Positions 23,749 through 33,131 of a DNA stretch of 64,000 nt are shown in pieces. The stretch spans positions 868,001-932,000 of the forward strand of contig JANATG010000010.1 of assembly GCA_029449235.1 (NCBI GenBank), written 5' to 3'. Each line of letters begins with the position of its first letter. Within the stretch, counting starts at the first letter, position 1. The translations under genes and the position numbers were made by a program. Below the pieces are notes generated by a model. The model was not told the origin of the DNA, ran no database searches, and saw nothing but the letters and a program-made list of their open reading frames with translations. Source of the stretch: Linnemannia schmuckeri. Taxonomy: Eukaryota; Mortierellomycota; Mortierellomycetes; Mortierellales; Mortierellaceae.

Positions 23749-24351
23749 ATGTCATTCGACCCGGCTGCAATCCTCCGCCACCGCACCAACGCCATGCCAG
23801 CTCCTGGAACAGGACAAGCTGAAGACATCAGACATGCTGCAGAACAGATCGCATCCAAGATCCCGCCTCACCACACCCTCACCTCCCTCTCCATTACTCA
23901 TGTCCAGTTTGCCCAGGATGACATCCTCTCCAAACTGTTTGCCTACGTGACCCTATCCCCTCTGGCTATTCTTTGTGGATATGTCGCCGTGGTTATTACG
24001 TCGCGCGACTTGAAGCCTGCGGTTATGTTAGCTGGACAGCTTGTGAACGAGTTGGTGAATTTGATTTTGAAGCGACTGGTCAAGCAGGCTCGTCCTACTG
24101 GTATATAATTCTTGTCATGTACACGTTCTTTTATGGGCACTTTGTTCAGTTGCGCGACTTCTTGGACACTTCTAACACGAAACTGTTGTCTTGCCTTATC
24201 TTCCCCGTCCTTCACTTCTAGAGTACCTTGGAAATGGTTATGGCATGCCTTCGAGCCACTCGCAGTTCATGGCCTATTTTGCCACTTACATTGTTATCCT
24301 CATGTACCGGAGGTAAAGAAAGTAGAGAAAGGAGAAAAGGGGGTGGAGATG

Positions 24352-24382
<31 letters not shown>

Positions 24383-24944
24383 TTGCTATTGCGTTCAGCT
24401 CAGTTCATATGAACATATGTAACAAATGAATTAACCGATCCCGATTGTCCCTCTCACGCGCCATATTTTCTTTTGTGAATAGAAGCATCGCCTCAGAACC
24501 TCTTGTTCCCCACACGGTCTCTGCTGTCGTCGTCCTCTGGTCTGCATTGGTCGTCTACTCTCGGTAAGACCCTCACTTTTTTCATTTTTATCGTAAAACT
24601 GATACAACATCGAATCGTGGATCCTCATCTGAATCAATATCCTAATAACATAATAAATATCTCTCACACTTCACCTTTCATTCTTTCATAGCGTCCACTT
24701 GTATTATCATACATGGCAGCAGGTCGTTGCAGGCACGATCTGCGGGTTCTTCTTTGCGATCATCTACTACAAAGCTGTCAATGGAGTCCTGCGGTCCAAG
24801 GGACTCTTTGACTGGATTGTCGATCATCCCCTGGCACGTCACTTCCATATCCGCGATACTGACTCTATCCACGACGTTGCCAAGTTTGACTGGGAGATGT
24901 GGCAGCAGTACCGGAGAACCACTGCTCAAGCCAAGAACCAGTAA
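23749..24944 (+). CDS. CWH8: Dolichyldiphosphatase (PAP2 superfamily)
   Basis: Four exons, 23749-24100, 24222-24312, 24483-24563 and 24692-24944, give 258 residues. The enzyme removes a phosphate from dolichyl pyrophosphate in the ER lumen so the lipid carrier of N-glycosylation can be recycled. All three PAP2 phosphatase motifs are intact: KRLVKQARP (motif 1), GMPSSHSQFM (motif 2, catalytic His near residue 130), and SRVHLYYHTWQQVVAG (motif 3, catalytic His about 181). Several hydrophobic spans (FAYVTLSPLAILCGYVAVVI; YFATYIVILMY; VVVLWSALVVYS; GTICGFFFAIIYY) match the polytopic family. The C-terminal IRDTDSIHDVAKFDWE aligns with the IRDTS region of animal DOLPP1. Intron 2 contains a 26-T run. 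Confidence 0.95.
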
Positions 24945-25106
24945 GGAGAAGTCATTAGAAAGGAACACAATTGATTAAACAAGACGTCATAGACACAAGA
25001 GTGTTTTTTTTTTTTTTTGACAATGATTTATTATGAAAGTATGTTACAGGTGTAAGGCAAATTGCCAGTGGGAATATGGGGAAGCGAGCAAAGACGAAGA
25101 ATGCAT

Positions 25107-26106
25107 TTAAGCACCGGTCTTCATGCCGACGGCAGAGGCCAAGCTGTTGAGCAAGTTAGAGGGAGCAAGGCTGGACAAGATGCTAGTCGAGACACTAGCC
25201 TTGGCAGCAGCCTCATGGGCGGCAGCAGTCTCAGCAGCCTGGGCGGCATCAAGGGCCTCCTGCTCCTTCTTGGTCAAGGGCAGACCCTCAAGCTCATGAT
25301 CAAACTCCTGGAAGATATCAATGTTGCGAATGAACGCCTCGCAAGACTCCTCAACAATGGCCTTATGAGTCGCCTCATCGACCTCGACCTGGTTCAGACG
25401 GATACGGAACATCTCCTTGAACTCGTTCTTGTTCTCGATACGGTCAAAGTGGTAAAAAGCAATACCCTTACCCTCAGGGAGGTCGTTGTACTTTTGCAAC
25501 TTCTTGGCCAAGATCTGACCACCAGAGAGATCACCGAGGTAACGGACGTAGGTGTGGGCGATGAGGAGCTCGGGTTGTTGCTCGGAGCAGCGGCGGATGG
25601 CGTCGGTGTAGGCTTTTTGGGCGGGGGAGAGGGTCAAGAGCATGTCGCGCCACTCGGGGCCGTTGAAGAACTCGAGATCCTCCTCGAGGGCGGCCTTGCG
25701 GTTGAGCTCAGTGGGGAAGTAGACCAGTTGGACGTTCTCGTTGTCCTTGTTTTTCTCCAAAGCCTCTTCAAGAGCGCTATTGGTCGGATTAGGAAGGTGC
25801 AGAAGAGGAAGATGAAAATTATTTGGTTAGTTGGATGAAAAAAAGGAGGACCCACAAAGAGGGGGGGAAGGAAAATGGTTGGTGTTCCTGAATAAACGAA
25901 AGAACAAAAGTGAAAAGTGGCGCAGTGCAGCAAAGAAGAAGAGGAAGCACTCCTTACTTGTAGATGTGGTAGAGGGAGATGAGGAAACGGCCGTAGGTGG
26001 CGGGGGTGATCTCGCCGCGAAAGAAGTACTTGACGAACTTGGAGCGTTCGGCTTCGGCGTGGACGGTCTTGGTACCTTCCTTGAGATCGACAGCGAGAAG
26101 AGCCAT
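25107..26106 (-). CDS. HMX1: Heme oxygenase
   Basis: Two exons, 25958-26106 and 25107-25776, with a 181-bp intron, give 272 residues. It opens heme to biliverdin, CO and iron using reducing equivalents from a P450 reductase. The proximal heme ligand is the His in GTKTVHAEAERSKF (residue 16). The heme-oxygenase signature YLGDLSGGQ is at 129-137, preceded by the LIAHTYVRY helix. After the catalytic fold comes an Ala-rich segment and a C-terminus (SILSSLAPSNLLNSLASAVG) that is only weakly hydrophobic, so the tail anchor of animal heme oxygenases is not obvious. A TATA-like box lies 127 bp upstream of the ATG. The 3' end converges with the dolichyldiphosphatase gene (162-bp gap). Confidence 0.95.
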
Positions 26107-26232
26107 TGTGTTGTGTAGTGTGTGTTTGGGGGGTGGAAGAGTGGGTGGTTGTATAGGGTGAAGAAGAGTTAGTTGGTTGGAATGAAGAATGAAGAGAAAG
26201 AAGAAAAAAAAAGAAGAGGGAAAAGAATGGAG

Positions 26233-26240
26233 TTTATATA
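26233..26240 (-). promoter_or_regulatory. TATA-like box upstream of heme oxygenase
   Basis: On the minus strand TATATAAA lies about 127 bp upstream of the heme oxygenase start. It suggests an inducible-type promoter; this is inferred from position and motif only. Confidence 0.45.
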
Positions 26241-27311
26241 CAAAATATCAACCCAGGGAAGAGTAAACCCAGGAACAATAAAGAGGCGTTTCTGATGGCG
26301 TCTTTTTTTCCCTTCTTTCGAAGCAACATTACCTTCCATCAGATATGGGTTGCATATTTGAATGGTTGAATTGAACTGAATAATAAAAATATCAAATCTG
26401 ATAACGAAAAAAAAAAAAAAAAAAAAAAAAAACGGTCCTGGCTGCTCTCAAACCGTGGGCAGAAAAAAAAATTATATACACTCCGCTCTCTCACCTGCAC
26501 TTTCACCTGCTCTACTTCTTTTTCTACTCTTCTATCCTTCTACTCTTCTTACTCCCAAGTGCTAGGAACAAAAAGGAAAGCAAGCTGGACAGAAAGTTGG
26601 CCAAGAGGAACAGAAACACGAACAAGAAAGTTCGAGGGTAAATGCTGACACGTAGTTCTTATGTAGCACCTTCGCTTGTCAAACGAAGCAAATATGAACA
26701 ACAACTCCCAGCAATGGCCTCTGTCAGCAACGCATTGTCCTTCCCTCGACTCCTCAAGCTCTTGTTCCAATCCCTCAAGTGACACCTACCTTTGCGAAGG
26801 ACTAATACTCTAGCCTATCGACTCTTTGCTTGAACTTCATCTTCGACTCCAAACTCCTCGCTTCGTGACCAAACAGAGTTGCCAACAACGAGAGCAACAA
26901 CATCAACAATAGAAACACAAGTAGACAAACGGGTTTATTGACAGATATCTTGCCTTGCCTCGCCTAGCCAGTTGAGCATCCCAAGTCCTAACAACATGGC
27001 ATGTACCCTTCCAAAATAGTCACGCCCTCACTTCATCCTGCCTCCTACTTCCTCCTTGTCCTCTCTGCAATGGTTTGTTTTTGGTAACGATTCTCGGTCT
27101 GCTCTGCCGTAACCACCCATCGGAAGGACAACTTTAGTCATCTTCATCGCCGACCAAGCAAGTTCTTGCGCCATTCTAGGCATTCCTTTTTGCTACTCCT
27201 CCTTCGTCTCTCTTCTCATCCTCTTCATGAGCAAGACATAAACAGCATGATACTTTCAGCCGATACCAAAGCAGATGTGTACCGATCGTTGACGAATGTT
27301 TATCAAGCCTA

Positions 27312-27348
<37 letters not shown>

Positions 27349-28560
27349 CAAACCTTGTTTTTGAGAGAACCCTCTAAATTCTCCGATTGGCTGGATTTCC
27401 ACGTACAAGTCGTATTTGTCACGTAAACTTTACCCAGTTGAGCAAATGCATTAGACACTTTTGAGCTCCACCTCTTTTTTTTTTTTTTTTATAGTTGTTT
27501 GTTGTTAAGTTCACCTGCCCGTTTTTTTTGTTACTCTATTCATTCATGAACAAAAAAATTACTTCTTGGTTATATCTCAAAAAAAAGACTTCATGACTCG
27601 ACTCAGGACTCGTTGCTCTTTTTTGTTTGTTGAGCGCCCGACAACGAGATCATTATTCATCCGATCTATGGTGTTCTTTCTTGTTCCTGACCAACATGTT
27701 TCTCACAATTGACTTACGTGTCGCCTTGTTCAACTCAAGCTTGGAATCACCATAGTATGTTGTATGAGAGGGTATATGGGTGAACGATGGGAATGAAACA
27801 AAAAGTGTACAAAGGTTCTACAGTATGGAGAAGGGGTGGACTGACTACGATAGAAGGAGTATGTAGATGCTCTTGACCAATATGTTCAAACAGAAGAAGG
27901 CTCAGGAGGAGGAAGAGCGCATGAACACATAAACACAACGTGGCGACAGAGATCAAAATAACCCCAGCAACAACATCAATATCAACATCAACAATTTAAC
28001 AATGGAAAGGACCAAGAGCCAATGGTTGTGTTTGTGAATAGTCGAAAAAAGGAACTAACTCGCCATTCATGTTTCCGAGAGAAGGATGTCAATGAGAGAG
28101 AATGAAGGGTAAGGGGTCTAGGATGAGATATTGTAAAAGTAACAGCTGAAATAGGAGACAAATTACATCCTAAAGAGAAAAAGTACTGCCCTAGGGTCAA
28201 AACACACGCGTGAATTCCTAGACAACGCGTTTTCAATATGCTCAAATGGTCGTGTTTGGCACAAAAAAAAAAGAGTCTTGTGGACATATGTAAACTTTTT
28301 TTTCGTTCCGCGTCTTGGATGTCGACAAGCACGCCCTTTTTTGAAGGTTCAACATCATGGCTGGGCTTTGTCTTGCATCAAAGAGAACATTCACAATCAT
28401 TTCAGCCTTTATCGGGTTGGCTGGCTGCGAATAATATCAACCCTAAAGTGCACTCGCTTTTTTCCTCCCTCCTTCCCTCGTATGAGAATCCTTGCGGAAA
28501 TAAAAATGATAGAATGGAAAATCGCGTTTGTAAATAATTTTTAGTGCTAAGGATTTACCT
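26241..28560. other. Gene-poor region left of the piggyBac element
   Basis: About 2.3 kb in which I see no supported gene. It holds A runs at about 26407-26432 (26) and 27313-27347 (35), and several short open frames without motifs or convincing splice structure. The first part is the distal upstream of heme oxygenase. Confidence 0.5.
27313..27347 (+). repeat. Poly(A) tract of 35 bases
   Basis: An uninterrupted A run in non-coding DNA. No target-site duplication or retroelement body was seen next to it. Confidence 0.85.
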
Positions 28561-30657
28561 CTATCCCTTCGACTGTAACGGATAACTGGCAAATTTGCCC
28601 GTCAAAATTTTTCTTTTTCCCGTGCTACATCAATGCAAAATTTGGTTCGAACTTTATTCTTTGGTGTGGTATTGCTCAAAACAGTTTCTAGTTTTGTTGA
28701 CGCAAAGAGGCACATCGCATTCTTTACACCGCACTTGGGTTTGGTTGGGGTTCTTGTGATCCATGAATAGCTGCTTCTGAGCAGCCCTCCATGAACACCA
28801 TGTGCACGTCGATCGCGTCTCTCTCCACACTGAGAAATGATTTCCAAACGCGAAGCGGGCATCGGAGAGTTGGAAGTTCTTGGTAACCCTTTCTCGCTTT
28901 CTGGGAACATCGTGTTCTGTGTCCCCGGCCCGACGCTTGTTTTTGTGGAAGATCGAGTCGATAAGACCCCACACAAGAGACTGCCGAAACTCTCGATGGG
29001 TAAGAGGTGATCCTGCTTTTTGAGCAATGAGATAAGAGTTGATGATGACGGTATCGAGCAACCAGAAAAAGAGGGGCATCCAGTTTCGAAGGATGGTTTG
29101 TTGGGTGCTGTAGTATGATCTCAGTTGGTCTGCAATGTCCACGCCTCCCATATGGAAATTGTAGTCATCGATGACCTTGAGGATCTTAAGCCCTTTTCTT
29201 GGGGAAGTACCAAACACTGCTCGCACTTTCAAAGCGTTTGTACTTGTCTCTCGGGGCCGACGTCTCTCCCTCTCAACCTCCCACTCATCTCCAACTATGC
29301 TATGAATGGTTGTCAGCATGGTAACGGGGCCATTGTCTTGCCAGAAAACCGCCAATACTCCATCAACTACGACGCCTGAACGAGTATCCCATTCAAGCTT
29401 TGACCCCTTCTCCACTCGAAGTTCCTTCGGAATCCCTGCTTGCTTCCTTGCTGTTCCACATGCCCCTATCCCAATGTCCCTAAAATGTTGAAAGAGTGCG
29501 ACGCTCGAGAAGTACTTGTCCATGAAGACGTTGAAGGAGAGCGAGGTGTGGGGAAGCTGCTTAACCAAGTGAGAGACCATGCATCCTGTTCTGGTGAGAC
29601 CTTCCACGGTAGCAACATCGGCAGGCTTGATCCGGGACGTTAGGAGGAAGGTGTAGGTGTATCCTGCATCACAAAGAGAAAGGATTTTGAACCCCTCTGG
29701 AGTTGGCTTGTTCTTCATCCGGACGGTGTGCGCACTTCGGCCGGAGAATCGCACCATCATCTCGTCCACCGACACATTCGTTCCTGGAGTGTAGAAGGCT
29801 TTCGACATGTCGCGGATGTGGGAGAGTAACGGCTCCAGTTTGTCGAAGTAGTTGGGGGTTTCCGTGAAGGGTGGTGACACATGGAGGTATCTCTTGATCT
29901 GCTGGTAGCGTAGGAGACTCATATACCGAGAGATTCCGTGAACAGGTTCTCGCTTATCCAAATTCCACAGCGCCATAACGGGGGACAAGCGATGAAGCCC
30001 TTGATACACGGTCAAGGCAATCCAAACCACCAACTCATCCAAACCTAGGGGTGTCCAGGTGCGACCTTCAGTACCAGCATTCTTGGAGAGGGCGTACAGG
30101 TTGGTGTTGGTGACAATTGTGTTAAGTTGATAGTCTGTGAAGAAGAGTCGAAACAAACTTATCGGGGCTGGCGTAACAGAATCGAATGGTGGTGGTAGGC
30201 GGATAAAAGCCCTATGCTCTGGTCGACTGAGAGGCTGGAAGTCTGGTGGGGGCGGTAGTTCCACCGTCCGCTTCCCTCGTCCCCTCCCCTTCCCTTTGAT
30301 TGGGGCTTCCTCAGTCTCACTGTCACTGTTGTCTGTGTGCTGTCGGAAGGTCAGCACTGCGACGTACTCCTCCTCCTCCTCCTCCTCCTCCTCCATGGCG
30401 GTAGAATCGCCTCCAGCTATTAGTGTTGCGAAAGATGAGCTGTCCATTGCTGCATGGGAGTAATGAGGTGACAAATTAGGCTTGATGAGAGTTGTGAGAG
30501 TGATGGCAATCGTCGTCACCAGGTATTTTTTTCCGCCCTTTCATTTGAGCTTAGAAAGGGGGGATGTGACTTAATCAATTGTCGAGATAATCTAAAAAAA
30601 ACAAGGCTAAAAAGTTTTTAACGGGCAAATTTGCCCGTCTAACGCTCAAAGGGATAG
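28561..30657 (-). mobile_element. piggyBac-superfamily DNA transposon, about 2.1 kb
   Basis: An intact piggyBac-type transposase is bracketed by inverted termini. The left end reads CTATCCCTTCGACTGT (28561-28576). The right end, read inward on the minus strand, is CTATCCCTTTGAGCGT (30657-30642). Both ends carry a subterminal copy of GGCAAATTTGCCCGT; on the right this is an 18-bp perfect palindrome ACGGGCAAATTTGCCCGT (30621-30638), and on the left the palindromic core is 12 bp (28588-28599). The superfamily normally duplicates TTAA; I do not see TTAA directly at either end, so exact boundaries are uncertain by a few bases. Confidence 0.8.
28654..30447 (-). CDS. piggyBac-type transposase (DDE_Tnp_1_7 family), full length
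   Basis: A single open frame of 597 residues from the first ATG (MDSSSFATLIAGG). It has an acidic N-terminus (poly-Glu) with a basic GKGRGRGKR patch, then a PGBD-type core (LFRLFFTDYQLNTIVTNTN; GLDELVVWIALTVYQGLHRL). Candidate catalytic acidic residues lie in the expected contexts: SVDEMMVRFSGR, NVFMDKYFSS and FHMGGVDIADQL, corresponding to the piggyBac DDD triad. The C-terminus carries a cysteine-rich zinc-binding domain (CTWCSW ... CKECDVPLC ... CFEQYH). It cuts and pastes the element between termini. No stop, frameshift or intron interrupts it, unlike the neighbouring broken genes, so it could be functional. The open frame extends 24 codons further upstream without an ATG. Confidence 0.93.
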   Translation of the reverse strand: MDSSSFATLIAGGDSTAMEEEEEEEEEYVAVLTFRQHTDNSDSETEEAPIKGKGRGRGKRTVELPPPPDFQPLSRPEHRAFIRLPPPFDSVTPAPISLFRLFFTDYQLNTIVTNTNLYALSKNAGTEGRTWTPLGLDELVVWIALTVYQGLHRLSPVMALWNLDKREPVHGISRYMSLLRYQQIKRYLHVSPPFTETPNYFDKLEPLLSHIRDMSKAFYTPGTNVSVDEMMVRFSGRSAHTVRMKNKPTPEGFKILSLCDAGYTYTFLLTSRIKPADVATVEGLTRTGCMVSHLVKQLPHTSLSFNVFMDKYFSSVALFQHFRDIGIGACGTARKQAGIPKELRVEKGSKLEWDTRSGVVVDGVLAVFWQDNGPVTMLTTIHSIVGDEWEVERERRRPRETSTNALKVRAVFGTSPRKGLKILKVIDDYNFHMGGVDIADQLRSYYSTQQTILRNWMPLFFWLLDTVIINSYLIAQKAGSPLTHREFRQSLVWGLIDSIFHKNKRRAGDTEHDVPRKRERVTKNFQLSDARFAFGNHFSVWRETRSTCTWCSWRAAQKQLFMDHKNPNQTQVRCKECDVPLCVNKTRNCFEQYHTKE

Positions 30658-31440
30658 GACATGCACATATCTTTTACTCTTTAAGATCAACAAGAAGGGA
30701 GTGTTGTACGTTATGCGCAAGCAGGAAAAAAAGGGGGAAGGGGGGAGGAAAGCACGCGGCTATCGGACTGAACTAGTGGGAAAATGAAGCGATATAGAGA
30801 AAACGTGTAAATTTGTTGCATGTCCTGAGTTGGGTTCAAGAGTTGCTCAAGGTCGAGGAGCTTTCAAGAACAGCTGCATTGCCTTGTACTGCTTTATCTA
30901 CCAGACAAACACATCTCCCATCTCCTCGTTTTCACGGAAGAACTCAGCAACCTCAAGGTTCGGCTAATTTTCTGCCATCCACCGGACTTCAGGCTAGTTT
31001 CTCGTCACTGCTGTCTCCTCCGTTGTCCCTGATATTGATTCACGAAGTTTCTTTAGCCTCTTCAAACCGCCCGATTAGTCCAGATACCCAGGTCTGCCCG
31101 ACTCAGCATCTCACACGCTCATCATGCCTGCTAAGGGGATCTGACGGTACAGTATGAGCCCTGGTTTACGTCTTCTTCAGGTGCAAGCGCTCTCAGTCCA
31201 AGTATGACAGTTCGGTCAGCTGGCCGATTCATTTATACAGACTTTCAACCTTCCGAAACCCTTGCTTCCCCGCGATCGAGAGTCTGACGACTGGCATTCT
31301 GTGATAATAGGGCTCCTGAAGTACATAGTCTGAGACGGAGTGATAGAACAGTACAATCTTTCTTAGAGAGAGCTTGCAAAGAGTTCGGGGAAGCTAGGAT
31401 GTCGATATGCTGAGGGTCGAACTTGGCTGTACTGTCTCTG
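30658..31440. other. Region right of the piggyBac element
   Basis: No supported gene. Plus-strand stretches such as ADSFIQTFNLPKPLLPRDRE (about 31230-31300) and RTVQSFLERACKEFGEARMS (about 31345-31405) read like protein but are separated by stops. They may be remnants of an unidentified gene. Confidence 0.35.
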
Positions 31441-31521
31441 TATCCCTTCGTCTGTCGCGAGTCACATATCCCACCCGCAAAAATTGGAAGCGAAAAAGCT
31501 TCCGAAACAGACGAAGGGATA
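31441..31521. repeat. 81-bp MITE-like inverted repeat related to the piggyBac ends
   Basis: TATCCCTTCGTCTGT (31441-31455) is repeated as its exact reverse complement ACAGACGAAGGGATA (31507-31521). The 15-mer differs at one position from the left end of the piggyBac element (TATCCCTTCGACTGT, 28562-28576). A smaller hairpin (GGAAGC/GCTTCC) lies inside. No clear target duplication flanks it. Interpretation as a miniature non-autonomous element, or a solo derivative, is inference. Confidence 0.65.
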
Positions 31522-31860
31522 GCAGAGGCTCGATCCAGTGGTAATACCAGCGACAGAGGCACGGCAGTCTCAACGTTCCGATAGTGCCCAGGATGTCGAC
31601 AGCAACTAAACCAGCTCTGATGACTCGAAGCAGCGATTTGTCGTGGCCGACATGGTGGGTTACGAATGAATGTACTGATTAGCAAGTCGAAGGTCCTGAT
31701 GTCGGAAGGATGAATGCATAAGGAGAAAAGCAGGGAATAGGCACGCTTTTTTTCAAAAAAAAAAAAAAAAAAAAATTGATTTTGAGGGACAGATTTGGTT
31801 TATTTGCCACCAAAAATAAGGATCTAGCACAAAAATAGTCTGCAGGGACTTTTTTTTTAT
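31522..31860. other. Intergenic, 3' flank of small minus-strand gene
   Basis: 339 bp with a 21-A run at 31755-31775; no gene is seen. It is likely partly the 3' UTR of the gene ending at 31861. Confidence 0.4.
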
Positions 31861-32480
31861 TCAGCCAGATTGGTGATAGTATTTCTTAACCAGGATGTAG
31901 AGCTTTCGAATACATTGAGGGCGCGGATTCAAGGACTTCAAAGCCTCATCCCGGAGGTCGTTGTACTCCGCCAGCATCCTGAATGTCATCTTGTGACGAA
32001 GGCGAGCTAATATGGGGAAAAAAAAGAGTCAAGAGAGGTAAGTCAATAGCGGTTTACTGCAATCTTGCTCTTTGGTTTTTCGAGCGCGAATCAGGACGTT
32101 TATCTCGAAACATATAGCTTACCGTCGAGTGCTGGGATCCAGGGAAAGGAAGGTCCACCGAGCGCGGTCTCGAGATCAGGGAGAGGCGGTGCCCATTTGG
32201 ACTCGGTGCCAACGAAGGTAGCCTGAGGTAGGGTACCACCAGGCGCGATGACAGAGGGTCTATTGAGATGAACAACATGGGTTGAAACAGGAGAGTACTC
32301 TACTCTCTCGCGGTTTGTTCGAGTAGGACCCGTGACCGAGATACCTTTTTCTGTGCCATCAAGACATTGCGAGTGATTATTGGTAGCGGTGGGGGTGCGG
32401 TTGATGGACTTTTGCGTGCGAGCGCGGTCGTCGAGCACTTTTTGGACGCTCTTCTTGTTCATCGCTGCGATGGAGTCCAT
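31861..32480 (-). CDS. Small conserved-looking protein of unknown function (2 exons)
   Basis: Exons 32123-32480 and 31861-32006 join across a 116-bp intron and encode 167 residues. I do not recognise the family. The N-terminal part (MNKKSVQKVLDDRARTQKSI) is basic and helical. The middle is Thr/Pro-rich and probably flexible. The section from WAPPLPDLETALGGPSFPWI to the end, including LRHKMTFRMLAEYNDLRDEA and IRKLYILVKKYYHQSG, looks folded and helical with aromatic/basic residues. No signal peptide or membrane span. A shorter start at the second Met (residue 7) is possible. The clean splice junction (GTAAGC...TTAG) that preserves a helix-like reading frame supports a real gene. Confidence 0.65.
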
Positions 32481-33131
32481 GGCTCAAGAAAAGAAAGGGT
32501 AGAATAGAACTCGTTATTTGTTGTTTTGCGTTGGGTGGATGGATGTGAAATGCTGTGATGTAGACGATAGGAGTGGAATGAAGAGGAGAAGTCGAGTGAA
32601 GACAAAGAAGAAATGAGAAGATGACAAGAGAGGTGTATTGTAATATAGTCAAAGCAATCAACAAGATCAATCGCCTTTTTATGTTCACTTCCAATGTTCG
32701 TTGTGTATTTGATCCTTGGCATTGATTTCTCGTGTGAAGTAAAGCCTGTTGCTCTGTGAGATATGCCTGCCGCGGTTTGTTCACACTCCATTTGTTGCAG
32801 TGTTGCTCCTTGCTGTTACAGGTCAAAGCTCAGAAAAATAGGCTCTACTGATCCAACGGTCGTTGTTATCTTTGCATGGAATGGGAAAAATATATTTCTA
32901 AAACGGCTTGATTCTTAATTCAAATGACTTTCGATACATCCACCATCTCCGTATCTGACTTTGCCTTGTGCTCCTCTTAGCCTTGACCCTGGAGGGGTCT
33001 ATTTGTCTGTCCCTGAATAACTGTCCACGAGCAGAACAAAAAAAAAAATAGGAACGCGCACGTTGTGCCACGATTGCCACGTGACAACTTGACCTCCTCG
33101 CTGCGGACAAAAACCAAAAAAAAATAAAAAA
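32481..33131. promoter_or_regulatory. Divergent intergenic region
   Basis: 651 bp between divergent starts at 32480 (-) and 33132 (+). An A-rich stretch immediately precedes the plus-strand ATG. A 'gccacgtgac' E-box-like CACGTG occurs near 33077. No assigned regulator. Confidence 0.35.

Noticed and set aside
25062..25838. 258-residue plus-strand open frame over the heme oxygenase gene
   Set aside because: It is the antisense shadow of heme oxygenase; Leu/Gly/Val-rich with no motifs, and the minus-strand gene is certain.
30448..30519. N-terminal 24-codon extension of the transposase
   Set aside because: The frame is open but contains no ATG before residue 25; a GTG start is unlikely in a fungal nuclear gene.
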